Shown: positions 13,051-25,232 of the stretch, piece after piece | Layout of the letters: each line of letters starts with the position of its first letter | How positions within the stretch are numbered: position 1 is the first letter of the stretch | NCBI GenBank assembly: GCA_947623455.1 | Contig: OX392527.1 | Span: 50,636,401 to 50,700,400 of the forward strand | DNA: 64,000 bases | Source of the DNA: Mimachlamys varia | Lineage: Eukaryota > Mollusca > Bivalvia > Pectinida > Pectinidae | Direction: 5' to 3' | Program-made: the position numbers and the translations under genes | The notes under the pieces: model-generated | The model's database searches: none | Seen by the model: only the letters and a program-made list of their open reading frames with translations | What the model was told of the DNA's origin: nothing

Positions 13051-13210
13051 CTGAAATGGCTGAATATGTCGAAAATGATAGCAGTTTTGTATACACATGC
13101 GAGCTACATTGTAAAAAATCTTTCAATTAAAGGTCTCGGCTGCATTTTATGATATTGAAATGGCTCATTATCGTGCAATTTGTAAGTATTTGGTATATTT
13201 AAACCTTGGA

Positions 13211-13345
13211 AAAACAGAGAATAACGAAACGTAAGCGTCTGTTTCATTGACGACATCCGCCATTTCAATGAGCATGCAATGAGCATGTTCAAAAATATCC
13301 ACATTCATATGTATCATACAAGGATACAGAATGTTTCTCAATAAG
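13211..13345 (-). mobile_element. Family R fragment, badly degraded
   Basis: Keeps 'cgtaagcgtctgtttcattg', 'acgacatccgccat', 'aatgagcatgttcaaaa' and 'ggatacagaatgtttctcaa' in antisense order, with deletions between them. Both ends are unclear. Confidence 0.7.
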
Positions 13346-13365
13346 GCTAGGATGCACTGATGTAA

Positions 13366-13920
13366 ATTCCATTCTGACAGTTCGATATAGTTATAAACTT
13401 CCTTAACGGTTGATATTTAAATTGTAATTGGCAGTGTTAACCAGAAACTATAATTATGCATACCTGTTGCCTTACAGTTAAGTGTACGTGTCACCATATC
13501 GATATAAACAGCCATGTTTAACAGATTTTTGTCTTGTTCCTTGTCCATTTACTAAAGATGTCAACTATAATAACTATCTCCCCGTGGTGATCGCGTGCGC
13601 GTATATAACATTTATTATGCATCCTTGTTTTATCTATTTGTCTTCATTCTCGCGACTTCCTTACTTTATGAGTTACGATAAACTTGGTGGAACAGTAATG
13701 CATGAGAAACCCAGCTTTTGCTTTTCCCTGTGACAAGGATACCATTACAAGGAAAATATTTAACTCTAACGTTTTTTAAACAATCATTTATAAATTTTCA
13801 AGTAAATAGATTCATCGATTTTAATCAGGTAAATGCTTTTATTTTCTTAAACCTTCAACACACTTTCAAAAAAAAATTCAATTATTGTTATTGCCTTATA
13901 TCACTCATATAAATAAATGT
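13366..13920. other. Unassigned AT-rich DNA
   Basis: Nothing is recognised. An 83-codon frame at 13482-13733 opens with a non-ATG codon and has no protein-like features. The last 20 bases lead into the SINE target-site duplication. Confidence 0.5.
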
Positions 13921-13936
13921 AAATTGTAACCATACC

Positions 13937-14139
13937 CGAAGCCGAGTGGTTAAGGTGTTCCGACATTCTACCAATAGCCCTTCCACCTCTGGGTTGCGAG
14001 TTCGAATCCCACAGTTGCCAGGTACTTACCGTAGGTCGGTGGTTTTTTCTCCGGATACTCTTGCTTTCCTTCGCCTTGAAAACCTGGCACGTTTTTAGAT
14101 GACCATGGCTGTTAATAGGACGTAAACCTAAATAAACCA
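13937..14139 (+). mobile_element. tRNA-derived SINE with 16-bp target-site duplication
   Basis: The head is tRNA-like: 'gccgagtggttaaggtg' is the A-box region of a tRNA with a long variable arm (closest to tRNA-Ser), and 'gagttcgaatccc' is the B box at about 13999-14011. The body follows with 'cgtaggtcggtggttttttc', 'cctggcacgt' and 'gaccatggctgttaat', ending in 'gacgtaaacctaaataaacc'. The 16-mer 'aaattgtaaccatacc' occurs exactly at 13921-13936 and 14140-14155, flanking the element. That is the signature of target-primed retrotransposition and fixes both ends to the base. The minus-strand 83-codon frame across it is an artefact. Transcription by RNA polymerase III from the internal boxes is expected for the class. 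Confidence 0.9.
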
Positions 14140-14162
14140 AAATTGTAACCATACCTATTTAA

Positions 14163-15901
14163 AGGGGCATCCCGGGGAAGTCTACAATGAATTTATTGAA
14201 TGAACATGCTGTCTGCACTACCAGATGCATTTTCCTGTTATTTCAATATTCAAAGTCCTCTCAAAATGTGTTTATTAGCCACTTGCAAAATTGCATTTTT
14301 CGGGAAAGCCCGATGAAAATAGCGATGATCACGCGTCAATCACGTGACTATTTTGTCTCATGTCGACGAAGGGGCCCAACGGGAGGGGACACGTAATGTA
14401 TAGGTCCGATGATGAACCAGACACAAAGTCCGTGTATCAATTTATTGAATCATATTCACATTAATAATCAGACGTTAATTACACATGATATTCATATGAA
14501 GAAATTTATGTCGGCATCTCTGCATCATTTATCGACATCAGTACCTGACTGAGACCATTAGCCATGCATTGTCAGAAACCAATACGACACTGCACTATCT
14601 TACATTGTACGTTTAAGTGTCATGTGGGTTTCCGACGATGACAACCATAGGGCAAACCTTAATTTCTGTGAAAAGTTATCTTCACGAATCCTTATTTAGA
14701 ACCATTTAACAAAATGTGAGCATGCATTGAAAAGTGCAAAAATAAAATGAAATGATTCCGATTTTTTTTTTATACAACTCGATGTCTTGAAGATTTTTTT
14801 TCAGACTTTCTATATATTCATCTAAAATCTATCCAACTTTCAGCGTCAACATACTTTAACACTTACAATTATATATGTATCACGGAAGTCCGTGCACTCA
14901 TATGAAGCACCACGCACTAAACATGTAGAATACATGTATAATATATATATCAAATTTGGAACTTGTCGAGAAGATAATTGTCCAATACTTAATCCATTTA
15001 TATATGTTATGATTCATTTTACTTTTTTTTGTATGTTAATTTAAAGGTTCGTTAACATTTTCAACACAACTGCAGACATGGGACATACATGTATATGATT
15101 TTTTTTTTTTTTATGAATTAATGACTTCACTTATATAATGCATATATTTTGATTCATATCAAATTTAATACCGGGGTCCAAACCCGATAATATTTGTACA
15201 ATCCGTATTTTATAGATTAGGTATGACAAGAATTTTTTATCCGCACATGATGACATAAATTTATTCATTTTGTCCAAATTGAATCTGTATACATTAACTC
15301 AATCGCCCGGGATACCGGCGTTTTATAACGTAACCCCCCCCCCCCCCCTCATACGGTTTTTTCTTGTATGTGAAAAGGTCTTTCTCTTCAGCAATATAAT
15401 TCAATAATGCCGTTTTACACGCATTTCATGTAACAGAGGAATGAAAGAGTTATCCCTTGGGAAGCCCCAAAACCAAATCAAAACTGTGTCACCGGCTATC
15501 CAGAAGAAAACTGTAACAATGCAAACAATTGGGCTGTTAGTCTCTCCCTTGAATACTTCCCATCCCTCATTATGCTTCCGTAATATAATCCTTACGTTAA
15601 AATTTGACCATTCGGCCACTTTTCGCTTGGTAGTTACATGTAGGTCACGGGGATCGCCATTTTTTTATTACCGATTTAGCTTGTTATGCGCATGCGTTAT
15701 TATATGTGATGCAAAAAAATTTGCATGTCCAAATCGTTGATCAACGAATAGTGATTCCCTTTTTTAATTATTAATTAAAATTTTTGAGAACATATTTCAG
15801 CGTAAATCGCCCATTAATTTTCCACAAGAGTATACATTTAATTCATATATACAATAATTCTAAATAAGCATAAAAAAATATAGTTTTACCGTGATGCCTC
15901 T
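14163..15901. mobile_element. Possible TTAA-flanked non-autonomous DNA element
   Basis: The left end 'aggggcatcccgg' follows TTAA (14159-14162). The right end, read in reverse complement, is 'agaggcatcacgg', and it is followed by TTAA (15902-15905). Eleven of 13 terminal bases agree. TTAA duplication is the hallmark of piggyBac-type elements. No transposase is visible in the ~1.7 kb interior, which has only frames of up to 99 codons (15441-15740, opening at ATG, no recognised domain). The inverted repeat is short, so chance or two unrelated elements remain possible. Confidence 0.35.
15334..15348 (+). repeat. C15 homopolymer
   Basis: A run of 15 C stands alone in AT-rich DNA. Such tracts are length-unstable and can be misread in sequencing. 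Confidence 0.85.
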
Positions 15902-15905
15902 TTAA

Positions 15906-18195
15906 GGTGTCTACTTATATACATCACTAATTTCAAGGCTGTGTTTTCAAAGGCATGTTGCTGATTTGAATGAAAAACAGCAATATATTTATTTGAAAAT
16001 TGAAACAACAATAAATAAAAACATGGAATTGAAACCAAAGCAACGAGACAATAGCAAGCTAATACAGACACGCTATTGCATCGTTAGCTCTTCACAAGAC
16101 AAATGCCCTAAAAACGTTCATAGTAATATCATGAAACTATGATTTTATTTAGAAATATGAAGCAGACGTCAACTAAAAGGTAACACAAGGATACTCAATC
16201 ACTGTAACCTTGTGATGTATACTAGTTGTTTTTGTTCATACACTTGCGTGCTGCTTCTGTCTACTATAGTAATTCCATGGTAAATCACGTTTATATATGG
16301 AAGATTTGTTTTTCTTATTCATTTTTTTGTTGCAGTTTTAGCATATATCACATTTTCGTCATGTGTTTCTAAAATATCAGACAGGCCTTTTTCCTAAACA
16401 AGGTATTGCTCCCCCTTGTGCTATATCAATCATTCATATACTATAGTGTTTGGCTAATCAATATCTATATCAATGATAGATGTGATGTAACAGGTACATC
16501 AATTCATAATAATGAAAAGGAAGGTTTCCGAAGTAGATATCTAAGTTTTGTGCAAATTGAAAATAAATCTTTCAGAAAGAGTTCATAAATGTTTTTTTTT
16601 CTGAATTGTATATGTTGTTTAAAACAAAATGTCACATTGCAATATACAAGAATATAGCAATATTATTATCATGTCCTTAAGACTGTCGTCATGGCAAGTA
16701 TGAATGTATTGATTATTAAGTTTTTCTCATTTAGGAGCTGTCTTATCATGCAATAACTACTAGTCCTATGCCACCTGGCTAATACCTCCCTTTGCGCGTA
16801 TGTATTTCGTGTGTGCTGTATATGTATTGTGGTAGCGGGATCGTGCTTCAAATGACATCTTGTATAGAGCTACTTCGTTTTAAAACCATTGTTTCGATAG
16901 ATGAACACGTCATTATAATCTACTTGTAATCTACAAAGACGTCATCCATAGTATCGGATTTATATCATAAAAAACAATGATATCAAACCCAACGAGGTCG
17001 TTCCACCCCTTGGTGTTATGGTTTATTCATTCGTGCCGTCAGATTGCCTTGTTAACTTATCAATTCATGACTATGACTTGTTTACTGGCACTGGTTTATA
17101 TTGCATTGGGCATTGACCTCTATCAATCTATGGACTGTGATGGTCAAACACTATAATTCCAAACAATATCAGTCATTTTGCTGTTAACGTTGAAAGCATT
17201 GGACCATTTCCTTCCCAGAACATGAAACCTGGATCGTTTCCATTCATGATCATCGGTTTCTCAGTGATTGCTTACGTATTGTCTTTCAGTACGTATCCAT
17301 TTGTACAGTAACAAATCTCTTTTACATAGCCAATATAGCCAGTTCCTTCGTGAAATCATTGTGAGAAAAACCATATTTCATATATATTTTTCATTTTTAC
17401 TCAAACGTTTAAATGTGGCTATCAATTGATTTATTATGACGTCATGCATTTCTAAATTAAATAGCAACATTTCTCCCGTACAACTGCAGCAAGTTATTCT
17501 TAAAATACAAAAAAAAATTATTGGCTGCAGCCATTAACACTACACTGTAGTCAGATAAACAAACGTTGGCCCAATAGTTTATTCTGCCATTCGTCGGACA
17601 TACATCCTCAAACGTGATTGATCTCCGCATTTTATGTTCCGAGAAATATTCAAATGTGGACGTGATAAGAGATAATAAAGAATACAATTACCCATTAAAC
17701 TGGCCCAGACTTTGTTAGAAAACCATATTCACCTCGTTAAGGTCGCTTGTGTATGTTCGTACCAGTCATAGCCATTACACAGAAGAGTCTTATCTATTTT
17801 CATTAGTTTTGTTAAGAAAATGCAAATCGAAAGAGTACTAAGGTAACAATGACGTATTGATTTGACCTAGATTCACCCTTGTTGTTACATTTGTAAGTAC
17901 GGTTTACCATCGTCTTGGTTACCGTTTTAGAGGCTGTGTAGATTTCATGTTCTGTAAATATTTTTCCCTTTATTGTTGTAATGCATCCATATTGTTAAAT
18001 CGTGGCACAGATATTATTGCATTTATTATCGACAACCGTGATCTAAGGCAATGTTATATAATATTGCAATAGTCGTCATGAAGTCTGTTTTATGATTGGA
18101 GAATATCTGTTATTGAATAGATAATGAGTGCCATATGATAAAATAGCATGCTGATGAGTTATATAGTCAATGATTCTTCAGAATTCATATAACCT
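15906..18195. other. Unassigned AT-rich DNA containing a family D copy
   Basis: No gene or RNA is recognised. The only assigned part is the short repeat at 16735-16830. Confidence 0.5.
16735..16830 (+). repeat. Dispersed repeat family D, copy 1
   Basis: Shares 'ggagctg.cttat', 'taactact.gtcctat', 'ccacctggctaata.ctcc' and a following gt/ta-rich 'gtatgtatttcgtgtgtgct' with 63785-63880. Two copies define it as dispersed; its class is unknown. Confidence 0.6.
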
Positions 18196-18199
18196 AGCT

Positions 18200-18600
18200 A
18201 TAGGTTCGGATCTGTACAAGGTTCTGCATGGAGCCTCATACTATGAATTTTTAGTCCCCGAGGTTTACTGGAGCCTCCATAGCCACAGTTAATCTCATTT
18301 GAGTAGTGGCACGGTACATACTATACACTTTTTCGTAGTACACGATTTGAAATTATACAGAACTAGTTTAAATTTACTTCTTAATTAATAAATTAAATGG
18401 GTTTTACGCACTTGACCCTTCTGCTTCTACATTAGTTTAGACATTTTGGATTCCTACCTTTTGGCCCCTAGCATCACTGAAGAGTCCGAGGAGGACGAAA
18501 CAACTGTATGATGCAGTTTAATTATTTTTTTCGGCCTACTGTATCTATTACTAAATCTTGGAGGTGCAGCATATGTGTGTGTTAAGTCATCTTAACAACC
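18200..18600 (+). repeat. Dispersed repeat family C, fullest copy
   Basis: Includes in order 'ccccgaggtttactggagcc', 'tagtggcacggtaca', 'cgtagtacacgatttgaaat', 'cattttggattcctacc', 'ttttggcccctagcatcact', 'gaagagtccgaggaggacga' and 'ggtgcagcatatgtgtgtgt'. The outer parts match 6735-6890 in reverse, and the inner part matches 54108-54276. No coding frame survives across it, so its class is undetermined. Confidence 0.7.
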
Positions 18601-18949
18601 ATTTACAGCTGCTGCAACCCACTATATGAATACTACCAACAGAAATACTTTTCATACGAGTATGATCGCAAAGGTTCTCCAGACGTAACACGTAGTTTAC
18701 TTATGACGTCAAAGAGCAAACTTGTTCTATGAAAGTCTTGTCGCTTCGCTTCGAATAACATGGAGAACGCCCCTCTGTCAAAAAGCTCAAATGACTAATC
18801 ATTAATATTAGCGCTAATTCTATTCAAATTTGGCTGTTCCGCCAATGTCGTTTAAATGACGACACAAATTCAAACGCTGGTAACAAATGATTAGTGGAAA
18901 AATGTCACTAAAATGAGCAATTGTTCTATGGTAAAACATGTAAATATAT

Positions 18950-19035
18950 GGATTGAAAGTCATTCCTAGTGGGCTTCATGCAAAATAGGATGTAACTGTT
19001 GAACTTTCATAGCACTATGAAATGACTTTCAATCC
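18950..19035. repeat. Hairpin-forming inverted repeat
   Basis: 'ggattgaaagtcatt' (18950-18964) and its exact reverse complement 'aatgactttcaatcc' (19021-19035) flank a 56-bp centre. The pairing extends imperfectly inward ('cctagtg' against 'catagtg'). It looks like the core of a small foldback or MITE element whose outer limits I cannot define. Confidence 0.65.
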
Positions 19036-19239
19036 TTATTCTGAAACTATTATGACGCCATGATAATTAAACGTTATTTACCTTTGTTGGTAGCTGGAAC
19101 ACTGTAAATGATTTGCTCTCATATTTGCCTCCTCTTGATAATTTTTTAATTCTCGAATCTTTTTTAGTCGTAAACTTGTAAACTGTTTTTATATTTCTTT
19201 CGAAATTCCGCTGTTCTCACTTTGAGTACGTGCTATTTA

Positions 19240-19445
19240 CTTGGTTGTGACCTAAAGTTAGATCGCGGATAAACCATCGAAGAAGTAGAAGGCGCTTACC
19301 TTCCGGAACACCTGGGTTTCAAAGTTTCCTTGAAAATATTTCGTTGTATACACTATGTCCCTAGCTTCGTGCATTTTAGAATTAATATTTTTTCATTAGG
19401 ATTATGGTTTTGTTGATGCTTCGGTATATTTGATTTTTTTTACAT
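19240..19445 (+). mobile_element. Family R 3' fragment
   Basis: Shows 'gaagaagtagaaggcgctta', 'ccttccggaacacctgg', 'ggattatggttttgttgatg' and the terminal 'cttcggtatatttgatttt'. The middle block is diverged. The 5' end begins in the 'acttggttgtgacc' region, after the RT part. Confidence 0.8.
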
Positions 19446-20004
19446 TTAATAAGGAATTACCACTTTACAGATTTGGTATGTTGGTATTTAATCGGACGCT
19501 ATGTTACTATAAAAAACTTCTGTATCAAAGCATTACCTCCAGACTGGTTATGCATGACATTTTCATGTTTTCCAAGTTATAACTCTCACGAAACCATTTA
19601 TCATTTTGGCAGCATTTCCAAAGTATAAAGAAGCCTTTCAATCAAACTTGTAAAGTGCTTTATCGTTTGCATTTTATAAGAGATAGTTGTTCTGTTAATC
19701 TTCAAAGGTTCCTCGTTTACATTACTGCAGGGTTGTTTTCACAGCATGTTCACCTGTAATTCATTATGATATATTTCTTTTCATCTTTGATTGAGTAATT
19801 ACATTTCAACAAATATAACAATATGTTACATAATAATGATGCGTTTAATTCTTTGTATAAATGCTTTTACAAGGAACATACATTGTGTATATATGTTCTC
19901 TTGTAACCACAAATACACCACATGTCCGTATAAAGTTACTACAGTTAGAATTTTTTTTTAAGATTATATTAACGGTTATAACTGCGTTTAAAACCGACGT
20001 AGGG
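19446..20004. other. Unassigned AT-rich DNA
   Basis: Nothing is recognised. Confidence 0.5.
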
Positions 20005-20130
20005 CAGTAAGGAATTGACTGTAGGTCCCTGGTTTTTTCTCCTGGTTCTCCGGCGTTCTTCACTCCCAACACCTGGCACGTCCTTACATGACCATGGCTA
20101 CATTAACGGACGTAAAAAAAAATATTAAAT
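20005..20130 (+). mobile_element. SINE body lacking its tRNA head
   Basis: Matches the body of the 13937-14139 element: 'actgtaggtccctggtttt', 'ctcctggttctccgg', 'acctggcacgtccttaca', 'tgaccatggct' and the 'acggacgtaaaa' tail. The A-box/B-box head is missing, so this copy is 5'-truncated. The minus-strand frame (19845-20072) is repeat-derived. Confidence 0.8.
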
Positions 20131-22965
20131 CCGAAAAAATCCAAATAACTGCGTAATATAACAGCAGCAACACAACAACAACGGATATGTACAAGATGTT
20201 CCCGTGACGCAATCTGATTTCGATAGGATCGTCAAGTGAAATCAGATTATCATTTACGTGTTCCATCACTAGGCATACGGATTTATTTGATTGCATTCTT
20301 CTATTGAACTAAAATATTCAATCTAATATCGCCAGCACAACATTTCTTCGTCTGTATCGATGAACATTTTTCTGTTGCATAGGTCTAGATTTTAATCAAA
20401 CCATGTCATTGAAATCATTGCATTTTATACAAGATTTACAAGAATTTTTGAATGATTTGTGATCAAATAAAAGAAGAAAAAAAAGATAAAGATACATAAA
20501 TATCATCTTTATGAGCTTGCGGCCCCTTTCGATTAGTAGCCTGATTGGGTTACTGGTTTCGTCTGTATTTATGAAGTGCCGGTCATCCGGTTATATAAAT
20601 ACAATAACTGAACAGATATGAAGTCGTGATAGGCGTAAACAACATACTGATAGGGCTAATTGAATAGCTTTCCGAGGTCAATTGCTCATTACTGTGTCCA
20701 CTGGTTCGTACTTGGTCAGCCAAACCGTGGGTCAGACGGGAGCTGTATGGAGCATTGATAACATCATGTAAGGCGAATAACCCTAACACGCAATGTCTCA
20801 AAAACACGAAATCGAAAGATTTGGTTTTATTTTGTTTGACGTCTTATTAACAGTTTATTTAATTTAAGGACAGTCTTTCAGTGCATGTGATGTGATTGTA
20901 TGACTTAATATTTTGTCCTTTGCTTAAACTCTTAAACTGTACATTTGGAGAGAATAAGATAGTTCAAGATTAGTCTTAATTTAAGCTTAAATCATTTTTT
21001 GAAAATACTACATTTGAGTAATACAAGATGACGTAACACAAGCATAGCAGAATTAATCATGAAATAGACAATATAGTTGTATAACTTTTTTTTTAATTTA
21101 TCAACAACTCTGGTTTTGGTCTGATAAAAGTTTGATTTTAGTAATAAAAATACCTGTTAATAAAGAACACACCCAATGGAAGAACTTTTTTAAAATCTAA
21201 TTATTTTTATAATATAAAACCACGACAAAACATTTTATCAATATTCAAACTTCTATATCTTAATTTCTTAATTAAACAATTTTCAGTTATCAATAACACC
21301 AGACCTATTAAACCTTGAGGTTCGATATCAATATTAGCTAATTAGCTACATGCCCTATAAGCATTACTATTACCCTACTTTTACGATCCACAAGATGATA
21401 GAACAAAATGTTTGTACACATGAATTTAGAGGAAACAATATTAGCATGGGTTTGTACAGCGTCCTTGATAGCTGATTATCAGTCTGATTTACGTTACAAG
21501 ACACAACACCAAAAAGTGTGTTTGTGTTTTTTCTTTTTGATGTCTTGGCTTGGTATGACCGCCGGGGAAGCATCCCAACCTAACCATCACCACCTGTTCC
21601 GGAATGTTCAACAATTCAGCATGGGCGCGCTGACAGTCAATTATGCCATTGAGTAGAAATGTTTTGGTTTAAATGTGAAGGCCACAGAAAGATATATAAT
21701 CCGACGATTTATGACGTTTGAAAGAGGAGAGGTAAATTAGAAACACCTTTGTGCTTCATACTTAGGGGCGTGGTAAGTGTGTGGTATGTATTTAGAATCG
21801 ACACCATGCTATTTACGGCTGGTTAGGCCAGTGCGTACTGTCCCTATCTCCACTGTTAATCAAACAGAAACAATATAACTACTCCCTAAGGCTGTGGGAT
21901 TCGTTGCCATGTAGTACAAAGATTTTATCCTGCTTATTTGCTTTGAAGACGGTTAATCAGCATCCTCTTCTTTGAAGTGACTCCGTTACTAGGGATAAGT
22001 TTGCCTATCAGTGCATCTGTTGAAGTCAATCCTGATTATTATGACAATATCCTACCACTTCATCAAAGACGCACTTATCCATTTAGCAAAGAAATGTAAT
22101 GAAAATAATAAGAAAACCAAATGAAAAATAGACTTATCTCATAATGCGTGTTCTCGTACCCAAAACTCCAGGCTAAAACAACTATAAAGAGAAGTTAAAT
22201 TGGTACAAGTCATGTTAAACCTCAGTTCAGAAATTCAATAATTCCCAAGATTAAGAAATATGAACTAGCGGAAACATAGAAGACTTGATTAAATAGAGAA
22301 CGGCAAGTACCTATTATGTTGTTTTCATTTTCATGTTATAGCTGATTTATTGTACCTATTCCGCTCCAAATGTTTGCTACACATACCGAAATGCATGTCG
22401 ATAAGTAGATATAGACATCATTTACAGCCGTAATCACTCTGTGTATCGCAGAGTTTCCGCATCATCGATGGTAATGTTGGGAAATTTTCGTCTATATCGC
22501 GCGGTGTGTCGAGAACGTTTAGATATATTTATCTCCATAATTACATCATAGTTATAGATGAAACTAATTGATATAATATATCAATTACTTTAACGAATCT
22601 AATTATTATCTTCAAAGCTTTCATAAATGATGTGATATGGATGGGAGTTTCGCATAAACGATTAATCATCAGCTTTGCTAGTGTGAAACAACATTACATT
22701 GAAAGATTGAAATATCACATTACCAGTGTTTCTCTTAAAAACGTTTTTCTCGTGTGAGAATTGATTTTGTTATTGTAAATCGTAAACGGCATTGGTAGTT
22801 TGATGGGATAACATTTGTTATGCCATACATTTGGTCCTTTTCTCTCTAATGAGCTGCATAAAAGTAAAGTTTAAATATATAAACCTTCCTTTTTATAGCT
22901 TTTTCCTTCTTTGATTATAGTTTAAAAGTTTCTAGTTATGAACTTACTTACAGTACAGAGATTCA
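20131..22965. other. Unassigned DNA
   Basis: No gene, RNA or dispersed repeat is recognised. A small perfect palindrome lies at 22565-22587 (arms 'taattgatat' and 'atatcaatta', 3-base centre). Frames of up to 82 codons (for example 21408-21656) look random. Confidence 0.5.
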
Positions 22966-22967
22966 TG

Positions 22968-23315
22968 GGATGCAGGTTAACTTTATGGTCGCCATATGCA
23001 TCCCGGTCTTAGAAATATCCTGTATCTTTGTATGATAATTATGAAGGTGGACTTTTCTAAATATGCTCATTAGTATGCCTACTTGTTGTGATGGAGAATG
23101 ATGCCCCGTGTTTATTTTGAGGACATGACATAAACATGAAAATGACATTGAAGCAAATGACGCTTACTCTCCGGAACAGCTGATATTATTATGTTGTACT
23201 TTTTCAAGGGTCGCCGTCTCAATCTTTCCTTTCTTCATATTTTGCCCCTAGGTAAATCTATTTTAGTCCCGAAGTATTGGTTTGTTGGGGCTTCGGTATT
23301 TTCTGTTTTTTTTCC
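22968..23315 (+). mobile_element. Family R 3' fragment, long copy
   Basis: Begins at the post-RT block 'aactttatggtcgccatatg' and continues through 'atatgctcattagtatgcct', 'cttactctccggaac', 'tttcaagggtcgccgtctca' and 'cttcatattttgcccctagg' to 'ggcttcggtattttctg'. It ends at the family 3' terminus and is followed by T-rich sequence. Confidence 0.85.
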
Positions 23316-24960
23316 CAGATGCAGACATTCCAACACAAAATTTTGAAAGCGTTTCAAAATGTGAGAAACGTACTTTAAAAAGTTTTGAATTTTCTGATAG
23401 AAAAGGAAACACCATTTCTAATTAAACACAGCTTGTTACATTATATGTCGTTATTTTCCAAAACATTTCACATCACAGACGCACCTTTTTCTTGATAAAA
23501 TCCAAAAATGTATTGCTGTATGTATCTAACTTCATTTGTCTTCGTACAAGGCGACATATGTCGGGTTTACTGCATAGTTCTTTCTCTAATATCCTCTATG
23601 AATGTGTCATGGAAGATGACTACTGTCCCATTAAAATGTTTATCTTTCCTGTTTCCTCACTCTTCTTTGTACTGTACTTTCATTTTTTCAGGCATCATTC
23701 CTCATACAATTTTTTTGAACCTGGTTTTTGCCTGGACAACAAAAAACAAACAAGCAAACAAATAGCACGGTCAACAAAGTACATCATATTATTCGTGTAA
23801 GACCGGACCGTATATGACCTAGACTTTATGTATCATACATACAGTAATACGAAAATAGACAATGCTATATTGATAATGTATCGCCCTACTTGAGACATGT
23901 GGGGGGATTTCCTGCATGACATTTTTATCCAGATATAAATTAGCAGACGATAGCGTGTCATGATTTGTAGTAAAGTATCTTATATTGATTAATGGTAAAT
24001 GACGCTTGGGATGTTCTGAATCTGGTCTAATAACTGTATTATACGTTTTTAGAAATATCTTAATCCAATACATTCTATAATACACTTTAATGATGTCTTC
24101 CTGGTACGTGTTAACATGTCTTTTTAAGAAATCATAAGATATCCTTGTTTCTTTTAATGAAGTTAGACTGGCGTACGTATTCTGTCAAGCAGAGACTTTC
24201 ATAGGCTTCGGTGGTGACACCATTTCTATTACCGCGTTTCACAAGAGCATCGATAATTATTTTTATTTCTTGAAATTTTCTTCGAAGTAATATGAATATG
24301 CTTTTGAACTTATGGCATTTCGTAATTGAAAAGCCTATAAAGACGAGACAAGTTTCTATTCTGAAATTATTTTAAACAATAATAGTTTTTCCTGTTTTGT
24401 CTATATCTATCAAAGTGAGGGTCAATTGTGCTGTTTGAGATTGTGTGCAATTTGCAAAAAAATAAATAAAACAATTCTCCCTTAGTAAAATATTTACTTG
24501 TTTCTACTCTTACTTGTAAACCAAGATTGTGTCTATGTTCCGTCCAAATTGTAAAAGCAATTTCAATAAATAGCCGTGAACGACACATCAGGGCCACGTA
24601 ATCCAATGACCGGCGTTTTCCAGGAGATGGGGGACATCTTGGTTCTATGATTTCGTTATGCTCTACCACTCAGACAGATTAATTTAAATGTATTCTATTA
24701 AATGTAGGGCACAAGGGTATATATTTTATCAGGTTATTGTAGGTCTTACCTTTTATTCGTCTTTTCCTTTTAAAAAGTATTTAGTCGAAGGTGTAGCTGT
24801 ATTTCTGTCCACATTGTTTTTCTTGGGAGCCGTGGTGATAATAGTTATTGATTAAAGAAAGAGATAGTTGAGGGCAACGTGACTGTTTATCGTAAAATAC
24901 TCTTTTGTTCTAAATTTTGTTCAAAAAAGGATGGAGATTATGGAAATCGTGAAGAGAAGA
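23316..24960. other. Unassigned DNA
   Basis: Nothing is recognised. Frames of 100-102 codons at 23492-23800 (+) and 24367-24669 (-) have no recognisable domain, and I treat them as chance. Confidence 0.45.
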
Positions 24961-24964
24961 GAAC

Positions 24965-25232
24965 AGCATATGGCAACTTGCCTACTTGTTGAGATTGAGA
25001 ATAATGTCCCCGTTCTTACTTTGGACACATAACATTTACTTTAATGTCGAGGGTCGTTCATAAAGCAAAAGACGCATACTTTTTTGTAACATCCCGGTAT
25101 TCTTCTCTTGTACTTTTTCCAGGGTCTCCGACTGAATCTTTTACTTTTTCATATTTCGTCCCAATTTTAATCAATTTTTAGGTTTGGATCTCGGTTTTCT
25201 TGGCGCTTAGGTATTCGCTGATATTGTTTTAA
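24965..25232 (+). mobile_element. Family R 3' fragment, diverged
   Basis: Retains 'cttgcctacttgttgagatt', 'acataacatttactttaatg', 'tcttctcttgtactttttcc', 'agggtctccgactgaatctt' and 'ttaggtattcgctgat' in sense order with many substitutions, so it is an older copy. Confidence 0.8.

Noticed and set aside
13937..14010. Functional tRNA-Ser gene
   Set aside because: The A and B boxes fit, but the acceptor strands do not pair. The unit continues into a SINE body flanked by a target-site duplication.
13901..14152. 83-codon minus-strand ORF
   Set aside because: It lies across the tRNA-derived SINE. The same peptide pattern appears at 26677-27008 because both are SINE copies.
15334..15348. C15 run as a functional i-motif or G-quadruplex site
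   Set aside because: A single homopolymer without spaced tracts gives no specific evidence. It is listed only as a repeat.
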